From Paenibacillus sp. FSL H7-0326 (lineage in GTDB: Bacteria > Bacillota > Bacilli > Paenibacillales > Paenibacillaceae): 64,000 nucleotides of DNA. A program made the position numbers and the translations under genes. Below the pieces are notes generated by a model that saw only the letters and a program-made list of their open reading frames with translations, was not told where the DNA came from and made no database searches. Numbering within the stretch: the stretch's first letter is position 1; every line of letters begins with the position of its first letter. Location of the stretch: contig NZ_MPVN01000005.1 of assembly GCF_001955535.1 (NCBI RefSeq), positions 1-64,000 on the forward strand, given 5' to 3'. This document shows positions 36,070 to 44,657 of this stretch, piece after piece.

Positions 36070-36924
36070 TTATGTGTTTAAATCATTAAGACCTGGGGCA
36101 TGCTCATTTGGCATGTCTGGCAGCATGGGTACCGGATGACCGATTGGAGGAGGTGTTACCTCAAGCTCACCACCATTGCGGCTTGGAGATTTACCACTGA
36201 AAATTTCTCCGATCCGGGTATCGTCCAGCCTAAAGTTAAACTGTGCGTTATGAAAGCCCATGTCCACATATTTTCTGCACTCCGGATACTTGTTGATATC
36301 ATAATTAGGTACCGGGAACAGTTTGCCCCACTCTACACCAAGCGTCTCAAGCGCTTTGGCGAACGCATTCTGATGGGCATTATCCCGCACGATGAGAAAA
36401 GCCAAGGTTTCTCTGAACGTCTTATTGGAGCTCATTTCATAAATACGGGATTTTTGCAGAACTCCTGTTGATTCAAGAACCAGATTATCCATAAGGTCAG
36501 CTACAAGATTACCATGGTTATATACGTAGTTGCCCATCCATGGATTCCCGGCCGCATCTACGGGCAGAGACCCTTGTGCACCAACAATGTAATGATGCGG
36601 ATTTGCATGGCGAACAGCCTCATCCAATGGAGCGCCATCTACTCCTGCATTACCCGGCGTCTCTTCGCCTGATCCATTCAGCAGCTGATTAATGGTCGTT
36701 TGCACCAGCTCCACATGGCTGATCTCCTCCAGAAATACACCTCGCATCAAATCCCGATACTGGGTCTTATTCCCACGGAAATTACTGCTCTGAAAAAAAT
36801 ACTGCATCATCGTACGCATTTCGCCGAACCGTCCACCCAAAGCTTCTTGCAGTACCTTAGCTGCAGCGGGATCAGGCTTGTCAGGCACGATAATGTTGAT
36901 AAGATCCTCTTTGTAGAAATACAC
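36070..36924 (-). CDS. manganese catalase
   Basis: About 284 residues. Non-haem dimanganese catalase related to B. subtilis YdbD/YjqC. It begins YFYKEDLINIIVPDKPDPAAAKVLQEALGGRFGEMRTMMQYFFQS, where the Glu of FGEM is a metal ligand. EEISHVELVQ supplies Glu and His, and a second pair lies in the ESTGVLQKSRIYEM to RDNAHQNAF helices. GTG at 36924 is preferred as start (AGGTG 6 bases upstream); GTG at 36933 is an alternative. The C-terminal 40 residues are proline-rich. Confidence 0.93.
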   Translation of the reverse strand: MYFYKEDLINIIVPDKPDPAAAKVLQEALGGRFGEMRTMMQYFFQSSNFRGNKTQYRDLMRGVFLEEISHVELVQTTINQLLNGSGEETPGNAGVDGAPLDEAVRHANPHHYIVGAQGSLPVDAAGNPWMGNYVYNHGNLVADLMDNLVLESTGVLQKSRIYEMSSNKTFRETLAFLIVRDNAHQNAFAKALETLGVEWGKLFPVPNYDINKYPECRKYVDMGFHNAQFNFRLDDTRIGEIFSGKSPSRNGGELEVTPPPIGHPVPMLPDMPNEHAPGLNDLNT

Positions 36925-37044
36925 AGGGAACACCTACTTTATTGGCGAATTTGAAATACATCCTATTTTGTTTCAAGAGCTCCTGTTTTATGCAAAAAGA
37001 GGAAGTCACGATATCTTTCTAGAGCACCTGAAAGGAGTGTACAG

Positions 37045-38082
37045 ATGAATATTGGTTCTGCCAGACAAGCAGCAGTAAATTGGGTAACGAGCCACGGAAG
37101 TCAATGTCCCGGTTATCTCGGCGCTTATTTCAGCGGTTCTACTGTTCCTCTACCTGACAACGCTATGCTGCCTCCTGCTTCGGATGTTGATATTGTCCTT
37201 GTTACTCAAGAAGTACCTTCTATTAAACTCGGGAAATTCCGATATCAAAATGTCTTGCTGGAAGTAACCTATCTGCCGTGGGATCTGTTCGATTCAGTAG
37301 AGAAGGTGCTTACAAACTACCATTTGGCCGGAAGCTTTCGCACGAACACGATCATCGCCGATCCTTATTCACGTCTGTATCCGATATACCAGCAGGTATC
37401 TCAGCACTATGCTCAAAAGTCATGGGTCGAGAAGCGATGTAAAAACGCCCTTCATAAAATAGAGGCAGGGCTCCAATCCATAGATATGACGCTGCCTCTC
37501 TATGATCGAATCACAGCACTTCTCTTCCCGGCTGCCATTACAACACATGTCCTGCTCACCGCTGCACTGCAAAATCCGACGGTCCGTTTACGGTATCTCC
37601 GCGTGCGAGAGGTACTCGCCCAGTATAATCAGCTCCCGGTATACACTGAACTACTGCAGCTGCTCGGCTGTGATCAGATGACCGCGGAACAAGTTCGTCA
37701 GCATCTTGAACAGCTTGAAATAACCTTTGATACAGCTGCGGATGTATCGTCTACCCCTTTCTTTTTCAGCTCCGATATTACAGTAAGCGCACGACCCATT
37801 GTGATCGAGGGAAGCCGCGAGCTTATTGAATCCGGAAATCACCTTGAGGCTGTGTTTTGGATAGCAGCCACTTTTGCCCGATGTCACAAAATTTTGGATG
37901 CTGACGCTTCACCGGAGACTAAGCAGTCACTTGCACCTGCCTTCCAGGCGCTGATCAATGATCTAGGCATCGGTACACCTGAGGATTATCTGAATAGGGC
38001 AGGGCAAATTCTAAACTACTTGCCTGCACTTTCCAAGACAGCTGATGATATTATCAACGCCCACCCTCAAATATGGAGTTGA
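37045..38082 (+). CDS. nucleotidyltransferase-fold protein
   Basis: 345 residues. The N-terminal part has the minimal nucleotidyltransferase signature GAYFSGSTVPLP...SDVDIVLV (GS and DxD within about 30 residues), as in aminoglycoside nucleotidyltransferases and tRNA nucleotidyltransferase-like proteins. The C-terminal two thirds are helical. The substrate is unknown. AAAGGAG lies 8 bases before the ATG. Single gene between the Mn catalase (divergent) and a terminator. Confidence 0.75.
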   Translation: MNIGSARQAAVNWVTSHGSQCPGYLGAYFSGSTVPLPDNAMLPPASDVDIVLVTQEVPSIKLGKFRYQNVLLEVTYLPWDLFDSVEKVLTNYHLAGSFRTNTIIADPYSRLYPIYQQVSQHYAQKSWVEKRCKNALHKIEAGLQSIDMTLPLYDRITALLFPAAITTHVLLTAALQNPTVRLRYLRVREVLAQYNQLPVYTELLQLLGCDQMTAEQVRQHLEQLEITFDTAADVSSTPFFFSSDITVSARPIVIEGSRELIESGNHLEAVFWIAATFARCHKILDADASPETKQSLAPAFQALINDLGIGTPEDYLNRAGQILNYLPALSKTADDIINAHPQIWS

Positions 38083-38108
38083 TTCACAGCATTAATAATT
38101 CATCGCAC

Positions 38109-38140
38109 AAAAAAAAGTGGAGGCCCATAGACGGGCCCCC
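38109..38140 (-). terminator. terminator after the pyridoxamine-oxidase-like gene
   Basis: GGGGGCCC/GGGCCTCC hairpin followed by a run of eight T on the minus strand. Confidence 0.8.
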
Positions 38141-38167
38141 TTTATGTGCAATCCTGTACAAGCTCCG

Positions 38168-38647
38168 TCACAGATCTACGGTCTTGTTCAAATCCATCTC
38201 ATGCTTGCCTGTCATTTTGTTGAACAGATTCTTGACCAGCTTCGTTTTACTGCCTGTTTCCCAATACTCGGCGGTATCTGCCTGAATCTTAATAAGCACC
38301 AGCGAAGGGTCGTCATAAGAAACATCAAGCAGCATCTCATAGGCTTTGTTCCAGAACTCCTTCACTTTCGCCGGATCCTGAATCAGCTCCGCTTCACCCC
38401 GAATGGAAACATAGGATTTACCGACATAGGCTACATTGACCAGCGGATTTTGCATCAATTCCCGATACTTATTTGTGTCCTTTTTCGTCAGGAACCAGAG
38501 ATCTCCGTCAAATTCAACCTCCTGTGTCTTCATCGGACGCGAGACCAATCCTTCTGGAGTTACGGTGGTCAGCATCGCTGTATCTATATCCTTGATCAAA
38601 TCTCTTACCGTCTCAATTGCTTCTTGATTCACTACTGGAGTATTCAT
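38168..38647 (-). CDS. pyridoxamine 5'-phosphate oxidase-fold general stress protein (YdaG-like)
   Basis: 159 residues. Split-barrel flavin-binding fold. TAMLTTVTPEGLVSRPMKTQEVEFDGDLWFLT and VAYVGKSYVSIRGEAEL match the general-stress-protein-26 family represented by YdaG. A true PNPOx role in vitamin B6 synthesis is unlikely. Such proteins bind FMN, FAD or F420-like cofactors. AAGGAGG precedes the ATG. Confidence 0.9.
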   Translation of the reverse strand: MNTPVVNQEAIETVRDLIKDIDTAMLTTVTPEGLVSRPMKTQEVEFDGDLWFLTKKDTNKYRELMQNPLVNVAYVGKSYVSIRGEAELIQDPAKVKEFWNKAYEMLLDVSYDDPSLVLIKIQADTAEYWETGSKTKLVKNLFNKMTGKHEMDLNKTVDL

Positions 38648-38764
38648 AAATGTGATTCCCTCCTTGGCTTCTGGCTCTCACATTTATATTAACCAACTGG
38701 AGAATCTGCAATCTACGAAACGGGATCTCACATTATTTTCCTCAATCATAGGGAGATCATTCAT

Positions 38765-40576
38765 TCATCTATTCTGACCCCGATATTCTTCTGCCTTCTC
38801 CTGCATACCTGCATGGATCGCTTCCTTCTCACTAACTCCCTTAACGGATGCCATATTTCGAATATCCTGAGTGATGCGCATGCTGCAGAATTTCGGACCG
38901 CACATCGAACAAAAATGCGCCGTCTTCGCCCCTTCTGCAGGAAGAGTCTCATCATGATAGGATAAGGCACGCTCCGGATCAAGGGACAGATTGAACTGAT
39001 CCTTCCAGCGGAACTCAAATCTCGCTTTGGAGAGGGCATCATCTCTTCTGTGCGCTCTAGGATGACCCTTGGCCAGATCGGCTGCATGGGCAGCGATCTT
39101 ATAGGCAATGACCCCTTCTCTGACATCGTTCTTATCCGGTAGTCCCAAATGTTCCTTCGGCGTAACGTAGCAGAGCATGGAGGTGCCAAACCAACCGATC
39201 ATCGCTGCCCCGATCGCAGATGTAATGTGATCATATCCCGGAGCAATATCTGTTGTAAGTGGACCCAGCGTGTAAAATGGAGCTTCCTGACAAATCTCCA
39301 TCTGCAGATCGACGTTCTCTTTGATCTTATGCATGGGTACATGTCCGGGACCTTCAATCATCACCTGCACATCATGCTTCCAGGCGATCTTCGTCAGCTC
39401 CCCGAGCGTCGCCAGCTCTGCCATCTGGGCTTCATCGTTCGCATCATAGATGCTGCCGGGTCTTAGTCCATCTCCAAGTGAAAAAGCAACATCATATCGG
39501 CTCATAATCTCACAAATCTCTTCAAAATGAGTGTACAAAAAGTTCTCCTGATGATGTGCCAGACACCAAGCTGCCATGATGGAACCGCCCCGTGACACAA
39601 TTCCAGTCATCCGCTCTGCTGTCATTGGAATATATCTTAGAAGAACGCCTGCATGAATCGTAAAATAATCAACACCCTGCTCCGCCTGCTCGATCAGCGT
39701 ATCTCGATATATTTCCCAGGAGAGCTTCTCTGCCTCCCCGTTCACCTTCTCCAACGCTTGATAGAGTGGAACTGTCCCAATGGGTACAGGAGAATTGCGG
39801 ATAATCCATTCTCTAGTCGTATGAATATGGCGGCCCGTCGAGAGGTCCATGACTGTATCCGCTCCCCAGTGCACAGCCCAGCTCATCTTCTCTACCTCCT
39901 CCTCAATCGAAGAGGAAACAGCAGAGTTTCCGATATTCGCATTGATCTTAACATGGAATCGGCTTCCGATCAGCATCGGCTCACTTTCCGGATGATTAAT
40001 ATTTGCAGGCAGGATTGCCCTTCCTCTTGCAATCTCACTCCTTACAAACTCCGGATCAAGCCCCTCGCGGATCGCTGCAAACTCCATTTCAGGCGTCACG
40101 ATCCCTTTTCTGGCATAATGCATCTGAGTTACACATCGCCCTGACTTGGCTCTGAGCGGCTGTCTTCTGACGCCCGGGAACACCTCTACCTCCTGCTGGG
40201 CACTTCTGTCCGATCGAATCCCATTATCCTCTGGCCGTATTTCTCTTCCTTCATAAAACTCAACATCTTCACGCTCAAGGATCCAATTCTGACGCAAGAG
40301 TGGAAGGCCTTGACGAATATCAACTTCAGTATTCATGTCACCCATGGGTCCACTCGTATCGTAAACCCGAAATGGCTCATTCTGCTCTACTCCTTGGGGT
40401 GTGCTGGTGGGATGGAGCTCAATTTCACGTTCGGGTACGGCAATGTCCGGCCTTGATCCTTGGATATATACCCTCTTGCTGGCGGGGAATGGCTGTAGCC
40501 TTCCAGATTCGATCTTTAATTGTTCTCCTCTTATAGCCGATGTCTCTGTGTTCAATCCTTTGTTCGAATGATTCAT
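38765..40576 (-). CDS. thiC: phosphomethylpyrimidine synthase
   Basis: 603 residues. Radical-SAM enzyme that turns aminoimidazole ribotide into HMP phosphate, the pyrimidine half of thiamine. It contains FHVKINANIGNSA, the long central barrel with GGSIMAAWCL, IEGPGHVPMHKI, GPLTTDIAPGYDHITSAIGAA, and the C-terminal cluster motif CSMCGPKFC. AAAGGAGG leads the ATG. Regulated by the TPP riboswitch 240 bases upstream. No other thi gene is adjacent. Confidence 0.98.
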   Translation of the reverse strand: MNHSNKGLNTETSAIRGEQLKIESGRLQPFPASKRVYIQGSRPDIAVPEREIELHPTSTPQGVEQNEPFRVYDTSGPMGDMNTEVDIRQGLPLLRQNWILEREDVEFYEGREIRPEDNGIRSDRSAQQEVEVFPGVRRQPLRAKSGRCVTQMHYARKGIVTPEMEFAAIREGLDPEFVRSEIARGRAILPANINHPESEPMLIGSRFHVKINANIGNSAVSSSIEEEVEKMSWAVHWGADTVMDLSTGRHIHTTREWIIRNSPVPIGTVPLYQALEKVNGEAEKLSWEIYRDTLIEQAEQGVDYFTIHAGVLLRYIPMTAERMTGIVSRGGSIMAAWCLAHHQENFLYTHFEEICEIMSRYDVAFSLGDGLRPGSIYDANDEAQMAELATLGELTKIAWKHDVQVMIEGPGHVPMHKIKENVDLQMEICQEAPFYTLGPLTTDIAPGYDHITSAIGAAMIGWFGTSMLCYVTPKEHLGLPDKNDVREGVIAYKIAAHAADLAKGHPRAHRRDDALSKARFEFRWKDQFNLSLDPERALSYHDETLPAEGAKTAHFCSMCGPKFCSMRITQDIRNMASVKGVSEKEAIHAGMQEKAEEYRGQNR

Positions 40577-40677
40577 ATGTGCTTCCTCCTTTGTCGAGTT
40601 GGGAAGCCCTCTCCTGAGCTGTGTTTGAAAGACAGAAGCTTCACAAACGATAGCCAGTTATATAGAAGCTGCGGCAA

Positions 40678-40714
40678 CAAAAAAAGAGCCCATTCCCACA
40701 GGGGAATCAGCTCT
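40678..40714 (-). terminator. TPP-riboswitch terminator in the thiC leader
   Basis: AGAGCTGATTCCC/GGGAATGGGCTCT hairpin followed by seven T on the minus strand, placed between the aptamer and thiC. Confidence 0.88.
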
Positions 40715-40817
40715 AATCCAAATAAGATCTTGGTGTACAGGCTAATAGATCTGCATAGACCACTAACAGAGCCATCACCGCATACAACGGATCCTATCCA
40801 CATTATATCGCCAATTA

Positions 40818-40905
40818 CTTCCCTACGCTGGTATGATCCAGATCAGGTCCAAAGAGTCCGGCACCTTGCAGTGCCATCTCAGCCCGGCATTTCGGGCTCC
40901 CCTAG
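40818..40905 (-). promoter_or_regulatory. TPP (THI-box) riboswitch
   Basis: The minus strand begins CTAGGGGAGCCC and carries GGGCTGAGATGG (pyrimidine-sensing arm), GGACCTGATCTGGATCATAC (pyrophosphate arm) and ends CAGCGTAGGGAAG. All are invariant parts of the TPP aptamer. Thiamine pyrophosphate should promote the downstream terminator and repress thiC. Confidence 0.97.
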
Positions 40906-40972
40906 TAAATTGTTATTGTTGTTTAAAAGAAATGGATTGACCTCATCCTTCGTCTGCATCAAGGTCCATACA

Positions 40973-41001
40973 AGATTATCTCATTCAGAGCATATTTTCA
41001 A
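40973..41001 (-). promoter_or_regulatory. promoter for the TPP riboswitch-thiC transcript
   Basis: TTGAAA (40996-41001), 17 bases, TAATCT (40973-40978) on the minus strand, between the iclR stop and the aptamer. Confidence 0.55.
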
Positions 41002-41029
41002 CCTTTATTTTCCATCCAATCCGAGAGAA

Positions 41030-41779
41030 TTACCTCAGCATGAAACCCATTTGTGCCGCCGTCTCCATAACAATAGGCGCATATTCCCGAAGTGTCTCTT
41101 CCGACAGCCTGCTGACGGGTCCGGATAATGACAGTGCCGCTGCCACCTTGCCCTTGCGATCAAAGATCGGCGCTGATACCGCTGCTGCTCCAGGCTCTCT
41201 CTCTTCATAGCTCGTTGCATATCCCAATTCTCGGATCTCTTGCAGCTGACTCATATAAATATCTTGATCAACGGACAAGGGGATATCAAAATTGCGTATC
41301 AGCTGCTCCTGCTCTTCTCTTGCTGCAAACGCAACCAACACTTTGCTTGATGCACCAACGGACAAGGGCAGCCTTACACCAACAGGTGCTACCCTTCGGA
41401 TCGCTTGATTGCTCTGTACGGCCTGAACGCGTATCCGCTCATTGCCGTCCTTCAAATACAAGCTAACGGTCTCTCCCAAGCGATCACGAAGGCGCTCCAT
41501 CGCAGGCAGCAGTAGAATCGCCGGGTCATCACTCTGGGACATATGTGCCGCAAGCTCCCATATGCGAATACCAAGCCTATACTTCTCCGTTGAAGGATTG
41601 CGCACAACAAACCCCCTGTCCTCCAGTGTTGTCATTAAACGATGAACGGTACTTTTATGTAAACCGATCTTACCCGAAATTTCTGTAAGACCCAGATCTG
41701 ATTGCTCTGTAAAGCATAACAAAATATCCAATGCCCTCTCGACCGCTCGAACCGTTAATTTGCGATCTTGCTCTTCCAT
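41030..41779 (-). CDS. IclR-family transcriptional regulator
   Basis: 249 residues. An N-terminal winged helix-turn-helix (AVERALDILLCFTEQSDLGLTEISGKIGLHKSTVHRLMTTLEDRGFV) and a C-terminal IclR effector domain (GETVSLYLKDG..., PLSVGASSKVLVAF, GYATSYEEREPGAAAVSAPIFDRKGKVAAALSLSGP). The domain senses a small carboxylate or aromatic ligand. Start MEEQDRKL at 41779 with GAGGGG 9 bases upstream; a longer frame back to 41848 lacks a ribosome site and crosses the palindrome. No catabolic operon lies beside it, so targets are elsewhere. Confidence 0.92.
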   Translation of the reverse strand: MEEQDRKLTVRAVERALDILLCFTEQSDLGLTEISGKIGLHKSTVHRLMTTLEDRGFVVRNPSTEKYRLGIRIWELAAHMSQSDDPAILLLPAMERLRDRLGETVSLYLKDGNERIRVQAVQSNQAIRRVAPVGVRLPLSVGASSKVLVAFAAREEQEQLIRNFDIPLSVDQDIYMSQLQEIRELGYATSYEEREPGAAAVSAPIFDRKGKVAAALSLSGPVSRLSEETLREYAPIVMETAAQMGFMLR

Positions 41780-41796
41780 GGCATAATCCCCTCTCT

Positions 41797-41813
41797 GTTT
41801 CATCACGTGAAAC
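41797..41813. promoter_or_regulatory. palindrome upstream of iclR (autoregulatory operator candidate)
   Basis: GTTTCA-TCACG-TGAAAC, 17 bp, ends 18 bases before the iclR start codon. It shares GTTTCA at one end and CGTGAAAC at the other with the palindrome at 28074-28090 before acnA. Confidence 0.6.
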
Positions 41814-41854
41814 CTGGTTACATAAATTATATGAGAATCGATGACCAAAGTAAA

Positions 41855-41885
41855 GGTTTAATTGAGAATTAATCTCAATTAAACC
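41855..41885. repeat. perfect inverted repeat with 13-base arms
   Basis: GGTTTAATTGAGA, five-base centre ATTAA, TCTCAATTAAACC. It lies in the divergent gap between iclR and the alpha/beta hydrolase. It is too AT-rich and poorly placed for a normal terminator and could be an operator. Confidence 0.6.
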
Positions 41886-42010
41886 GCTCATTTCTCTCAA
41901 CAATCGATCATAATGGAGAAATTTTGGAATAAGTCTTCCTTCACTTGACAAACATTTTTCACCAATAATTTCACTTACATTACAAGTGTGTAACAATTAG
42001 TCCCAATCAA

Positions 42011-42039
42011 TTGACATTAGACAGGACGCATCATAGGAT
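42011..42039 (+). promoter_or_regulatory. promoter of the alpha/beta hydrolase gene
   Basis: TTGACA (42011-42016), 17 bases, TAGGAT (42034-42039). The ~80-base leader contains an inverted repeat CCAACCT/AGGTTGG at 42055-42081. Confidence 0.65.
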
Positions 42040-42129
42040 AAAGAATAAGTTATACCAACCTCAACTTTATTCATAGGTTGGATTTAGTAATTTAGTCCTA
42101 TATAACATTCTATTGGAAGGAGGAGTATG

Positions 42130-43122
42130 ATGTTTCCTATCTCCGAGAATAGATCCCTTAATCAGAACGTATCGAGTGCTCCTCCCGCACTTTCCACTCG
42201 GCTCATCCGTTTTAAGCATATTGTGGTTGCTCTTATTTTATCGATTATATTTTTCCTCGTATTTTGCTTTATTGCTCTTCATGCCTATATCGCATGGGTA
42301 CTGTCCTACCCGGCAGTAGCTCCGGTATATTCCAATCCCCTGCTGTCCAAGGGTATGGAGTATGAAGAGGTGACTTTCCCTGCTACGGACGGAAGCCGGG
42401 ACGTCAGCGGCTGGTACATTCCTGCCGAGGAGAACAGCAGCAAAACGATTGTGTTCAGTCACGGCTATGGGGCCAACCGGGAAGAATCCTGGATTCCCAT
42501 GTATGATTTGGCCCATTACGCTCATCAGCAGAATTTTAATGTCATTATGTTCGATTATGGCTTCGCCTCCCAGAGCACAAGAGTCGTTGCTACGGGCGGG
42601 AAGGCAGAATCGAAGCAGCTTCTCGGCGCAGTTCAGCTCGCTAAGCAAAAGGGAGCTCAAGAAGTTGTCGTATGGGGCTTCTCGATGGGTGCAGGGACCG
42701 CCCTTCAGGCTGCCCTTCAAACTGAGGACATTGATGCCATGATTCTTGACAGCACCTTCCTGCTGGAGCCGGATACGCTGTATCATAATATACAGAATCA
42801 GATTGACTTGCCGAAGCAGCCTACGCTGCAAATTCTGACCATGCTGTTTCCAATCCTGAATGGCACCAGTCTAAACTCCATCCCTTATCAGGAGGTAAGA
42901 TCAAAGGCTTATGACATTCCTATCTTCTTCATCCACGGGACCCAGGATGAGAAGGCGCCTTACCCAATGGCAGAGCTCTTTGCGAGTAACCAGACGAATC
43001 CAAACTCTGATGTGTGGATTGTAGAGGAAGCACGTCACGAGCTCATATACAGAGAGCATCCAAGAGAGTACTTGAACAAGGTGTCTTCATTCCTTGGCGG
43101 TATAAGTCTCGCTCAAAAATAG
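42130..43122 (+). CDS. membrane-anchored alpha/beta hydrolase (YqkD-like)
   Basis: 330 residues. One N-terminal membrane span (about 25-55), then a serine hydrolase domain: oxyanion FSHGYGANREE, nucleophile elbow WGFSMGAGTA, Asp in HGTQDEKAP and His in EARHELIYREHP. Substrate unknown. The second ATG of an ATG-ATG pair is preferred, 6 bases after GGAGG. Single gene with promoter and terminator. Confidence 0.88.
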   Translation: MFPISENRSLNQNVSSAPPALSTRLIRFKHIVVALILSIIFFLVFCFIALHAYIAWVLSYPAVAPVYSNPLLSKGMEYEEVTFPATDGSRDVSGWYIPAEENSSKTIVFSHGYGANREESWIPMYDLAHYAHQQNFNVIMFDYGFASQSTRVVATGGKAESKQLLGAVQLAKQKGAQEVVVWGFSMGAGTALQAALQTEDIDAMILDSTFLLEPDTLYHNIQNQIDLPKQPTLQILTMLFPILNGTSLNSIPYQEVRSKAYDIPIFFIHGTQDEKAPYPMAELFASNQTNPNSDVWIVEEARHELIYREHPREYLNKVSSFLGGISLAQK

Positions 43123-43129
43123 ATCAAGC

Positions 43130-43160
43130 TGAGGCACCTTTAAATAGGTGCCTTCTTCGT
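43130..43160 (+). terminator. terminator after the alpha/beta hydrolase gene
   Basis: AGGCACCT/AGGTGCCT hairpin followed by a T-rich tract (TTCTTCG). Confidence 0.75.
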
Positions 43161-43304
43161 ATTCTTTTTTAAACGCTCTCTTATTTTGACAAGTCATCAT
43201 AGTCCAAGCCCTAATGAGAATAAGTATACGTTAGATCATTACGCCGCCTGCTGTTATGCATAACATTGATTTGATAAGAATGATTCTTGGGAGGTGCCGA
43301 GCTT

Positions 43305-44522
43305 ATGGAGCTCAGTTATGGACCCTATTTACCGCTGCGCGCGCTGGAAGAGATAAGGACTTGGAAGGATACTGAAATGGGTTGCACAAATATGATTACA
43401 TCGATTGCACCGGAGCTTGAGGAGGCCTATGTGAAGCTTCTCAATGAATGGGGAAGCGTATTCCAGCGATCGGCTGATGCAGCAGATGATCTGCTTCAGC
43501 GGGTAAGCACAGGCGTACAGCCTCCAGATGATTATGCGCTTGCTCAGCTGGATGTGCTGCTGGCCGCTTCGTTTACCCAATCGAAGGAATTCCATCGTCA
43601 CCTCGGCCACATTCTTGAGCATAGCACCGCGTTATCAAGCAACCCTGCTGCCGAGGTTGTTTTTCGATATATCCAGGGCCAATCAGAGCAGACGGTGAAC
43701 AGGCTCCGAGGACTGGATCAACCCGCAGCCATTTCCCAAAGAGTAAAACCTATAAGCATCTGGAACGAAGAGCCCTTCCCTTATCCGGAGGTGTCGACAC
43801 CGCGAACTGGAGCTTCGGAGGAATTGGTTCAGCAATTATCCTCAGCTCTCACTGTATCAGACACTGCATCAGCAGACAGTTCCCCTCCTGAGTCTCCTGT
43901 TCCGATTGGAGGACACAAGCTGCCGCCGCTGCCTTATCCCTACAATGCGCTGGAGCCCTATATTGATGAGAAGACGATGCGCATCCATCATGACAAGCAT
44001 CATAAGACGTATGTCGACGATCTTAACACCGCGGAGAAGAAGCTTCAGGAAGCACGGCAAACCGGGAATTTCGAGCTTGTGAAGCATTGGGAACGAGAGC
44101 TGGCCTTTAACGGAGCAGGGCATTACCTTCATACCATCTTCTGGAACATCATGAGCCCGAATGGCGGCGGAAAGCCTGTTGGGTCACTGGGAGAACAGAT
44201 CAGAAAGGATTTTGGAAGCTATGAAGCATTTAAGAAGCACTTTACAGAAGCAGCCAATAAGGTGGAAGGCGGCGGCTGGGCTGTATTGGTGTGGAGCCCA
44301 AGAGCGCATCGGTTAGAAATATTACAGGCAGAAAAGCATCAAAATCTATCTCAGTATGATATTGTTCCTCTTCTTCCGCTGGATGTGTGGGAGCATGCCT
44401 ACTACTTGAAGCATCAGAATGAACGCAAGAAATACATTACCGACTGGTGGAACGTTGTATACTGGCCTGCTGTGGCAGAACGTTTCCAAGAAGCCCGCAA
44501 GCTGAAATGGACTCCTTATTGA
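43305..44522 (+). CDS. Fe/Mn superoxide dismutase with long N-terminal domain (SodF-like)
   Basis: 405 residues. The C-terminal ~205 residues are a full Fe/Mn SOD: metal ligands His in IHHDKHHKTYV, His in AGHYLHTIFW, and Asp/His in LPLDVWEHAYYLKHQ, with NGGGKP between. The N-terminal ~165 residues look like a helical bundle (WKDTEMGCTNMITSIAPELEEAYVKLLNEW, then ASFTQSKEFHRHLGHILEH) joined by a Ser/Pro-rich linker. B. subtilis SodF has a similar plan. Start at 43305 after GGGAGGT; upstream TTG at 43287 overlaps that site. It differs from the short sodA at 50.2 kb. Confidence 0.92.
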   Translation: MELSYGPYLPLRALEEIRTWKDTEMGCTNMITSIAPELEEAYVKLLNEWGSVFQRSADAADDLLQRVSTGVQPPDDYALAQLDVLLAASFTQSKEFHRHLGHILEHSTALSSNPAAEVVFRYIQGQSEQTVNRLRGLDQPAAISQRVKPISIWNEEPFPYPEVSTPRTGASEELVQQLSSALTVSDTASADSSPPESPVPIGGHKLPPLPYPYNALEPYIDEKTMRIHHDKHHKTYVDDLNTAEKKLQEARQTGNFELVKHWERELAFNGAGHYLHTIFWNIMSPNGGGKPVGSLGEQIRKDFGSYEAFKKHFTEAANKVEGGGWAVLVWSPRAHRLEILQAEKHQNLSQYDIVPLLPLDVWEHAYYLKHQNERKKYITDWWNVVYWPAVAERFQEARKLKWTPY

Positions 44523-44604
44523 CCGTAGGGAGAACATCAAGGCAGCTCTCCTTATTTTTTCAAAATAAATGTGGGCTCTCTAACTGCACCCCTATTCTCA
44601 AAGT

Positions 44605-44630
44605 AAAAGACCTCCCTCCGAGGTCTTTTA
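44605..44630. terminator. bidirectional terminator between the SodF-like gene and lipL
   Basis: AAAAGACCTC/GAGGTCTTTT hairpin with a five-base loop between convergent genes. Confidence 0.85.
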
Positions 44631-44657
44631 TTGTCACTACACCTTTTGGGGATGAGC

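Noticed and set aside
41860..41880. Fur/PerR box in the iclR/hydrolase gap
   Set aside because: TGAGAAT/TGAGATT half-sites do not match the 7-1-7 TGATAAT or the PerR TTATAAT pattern well.
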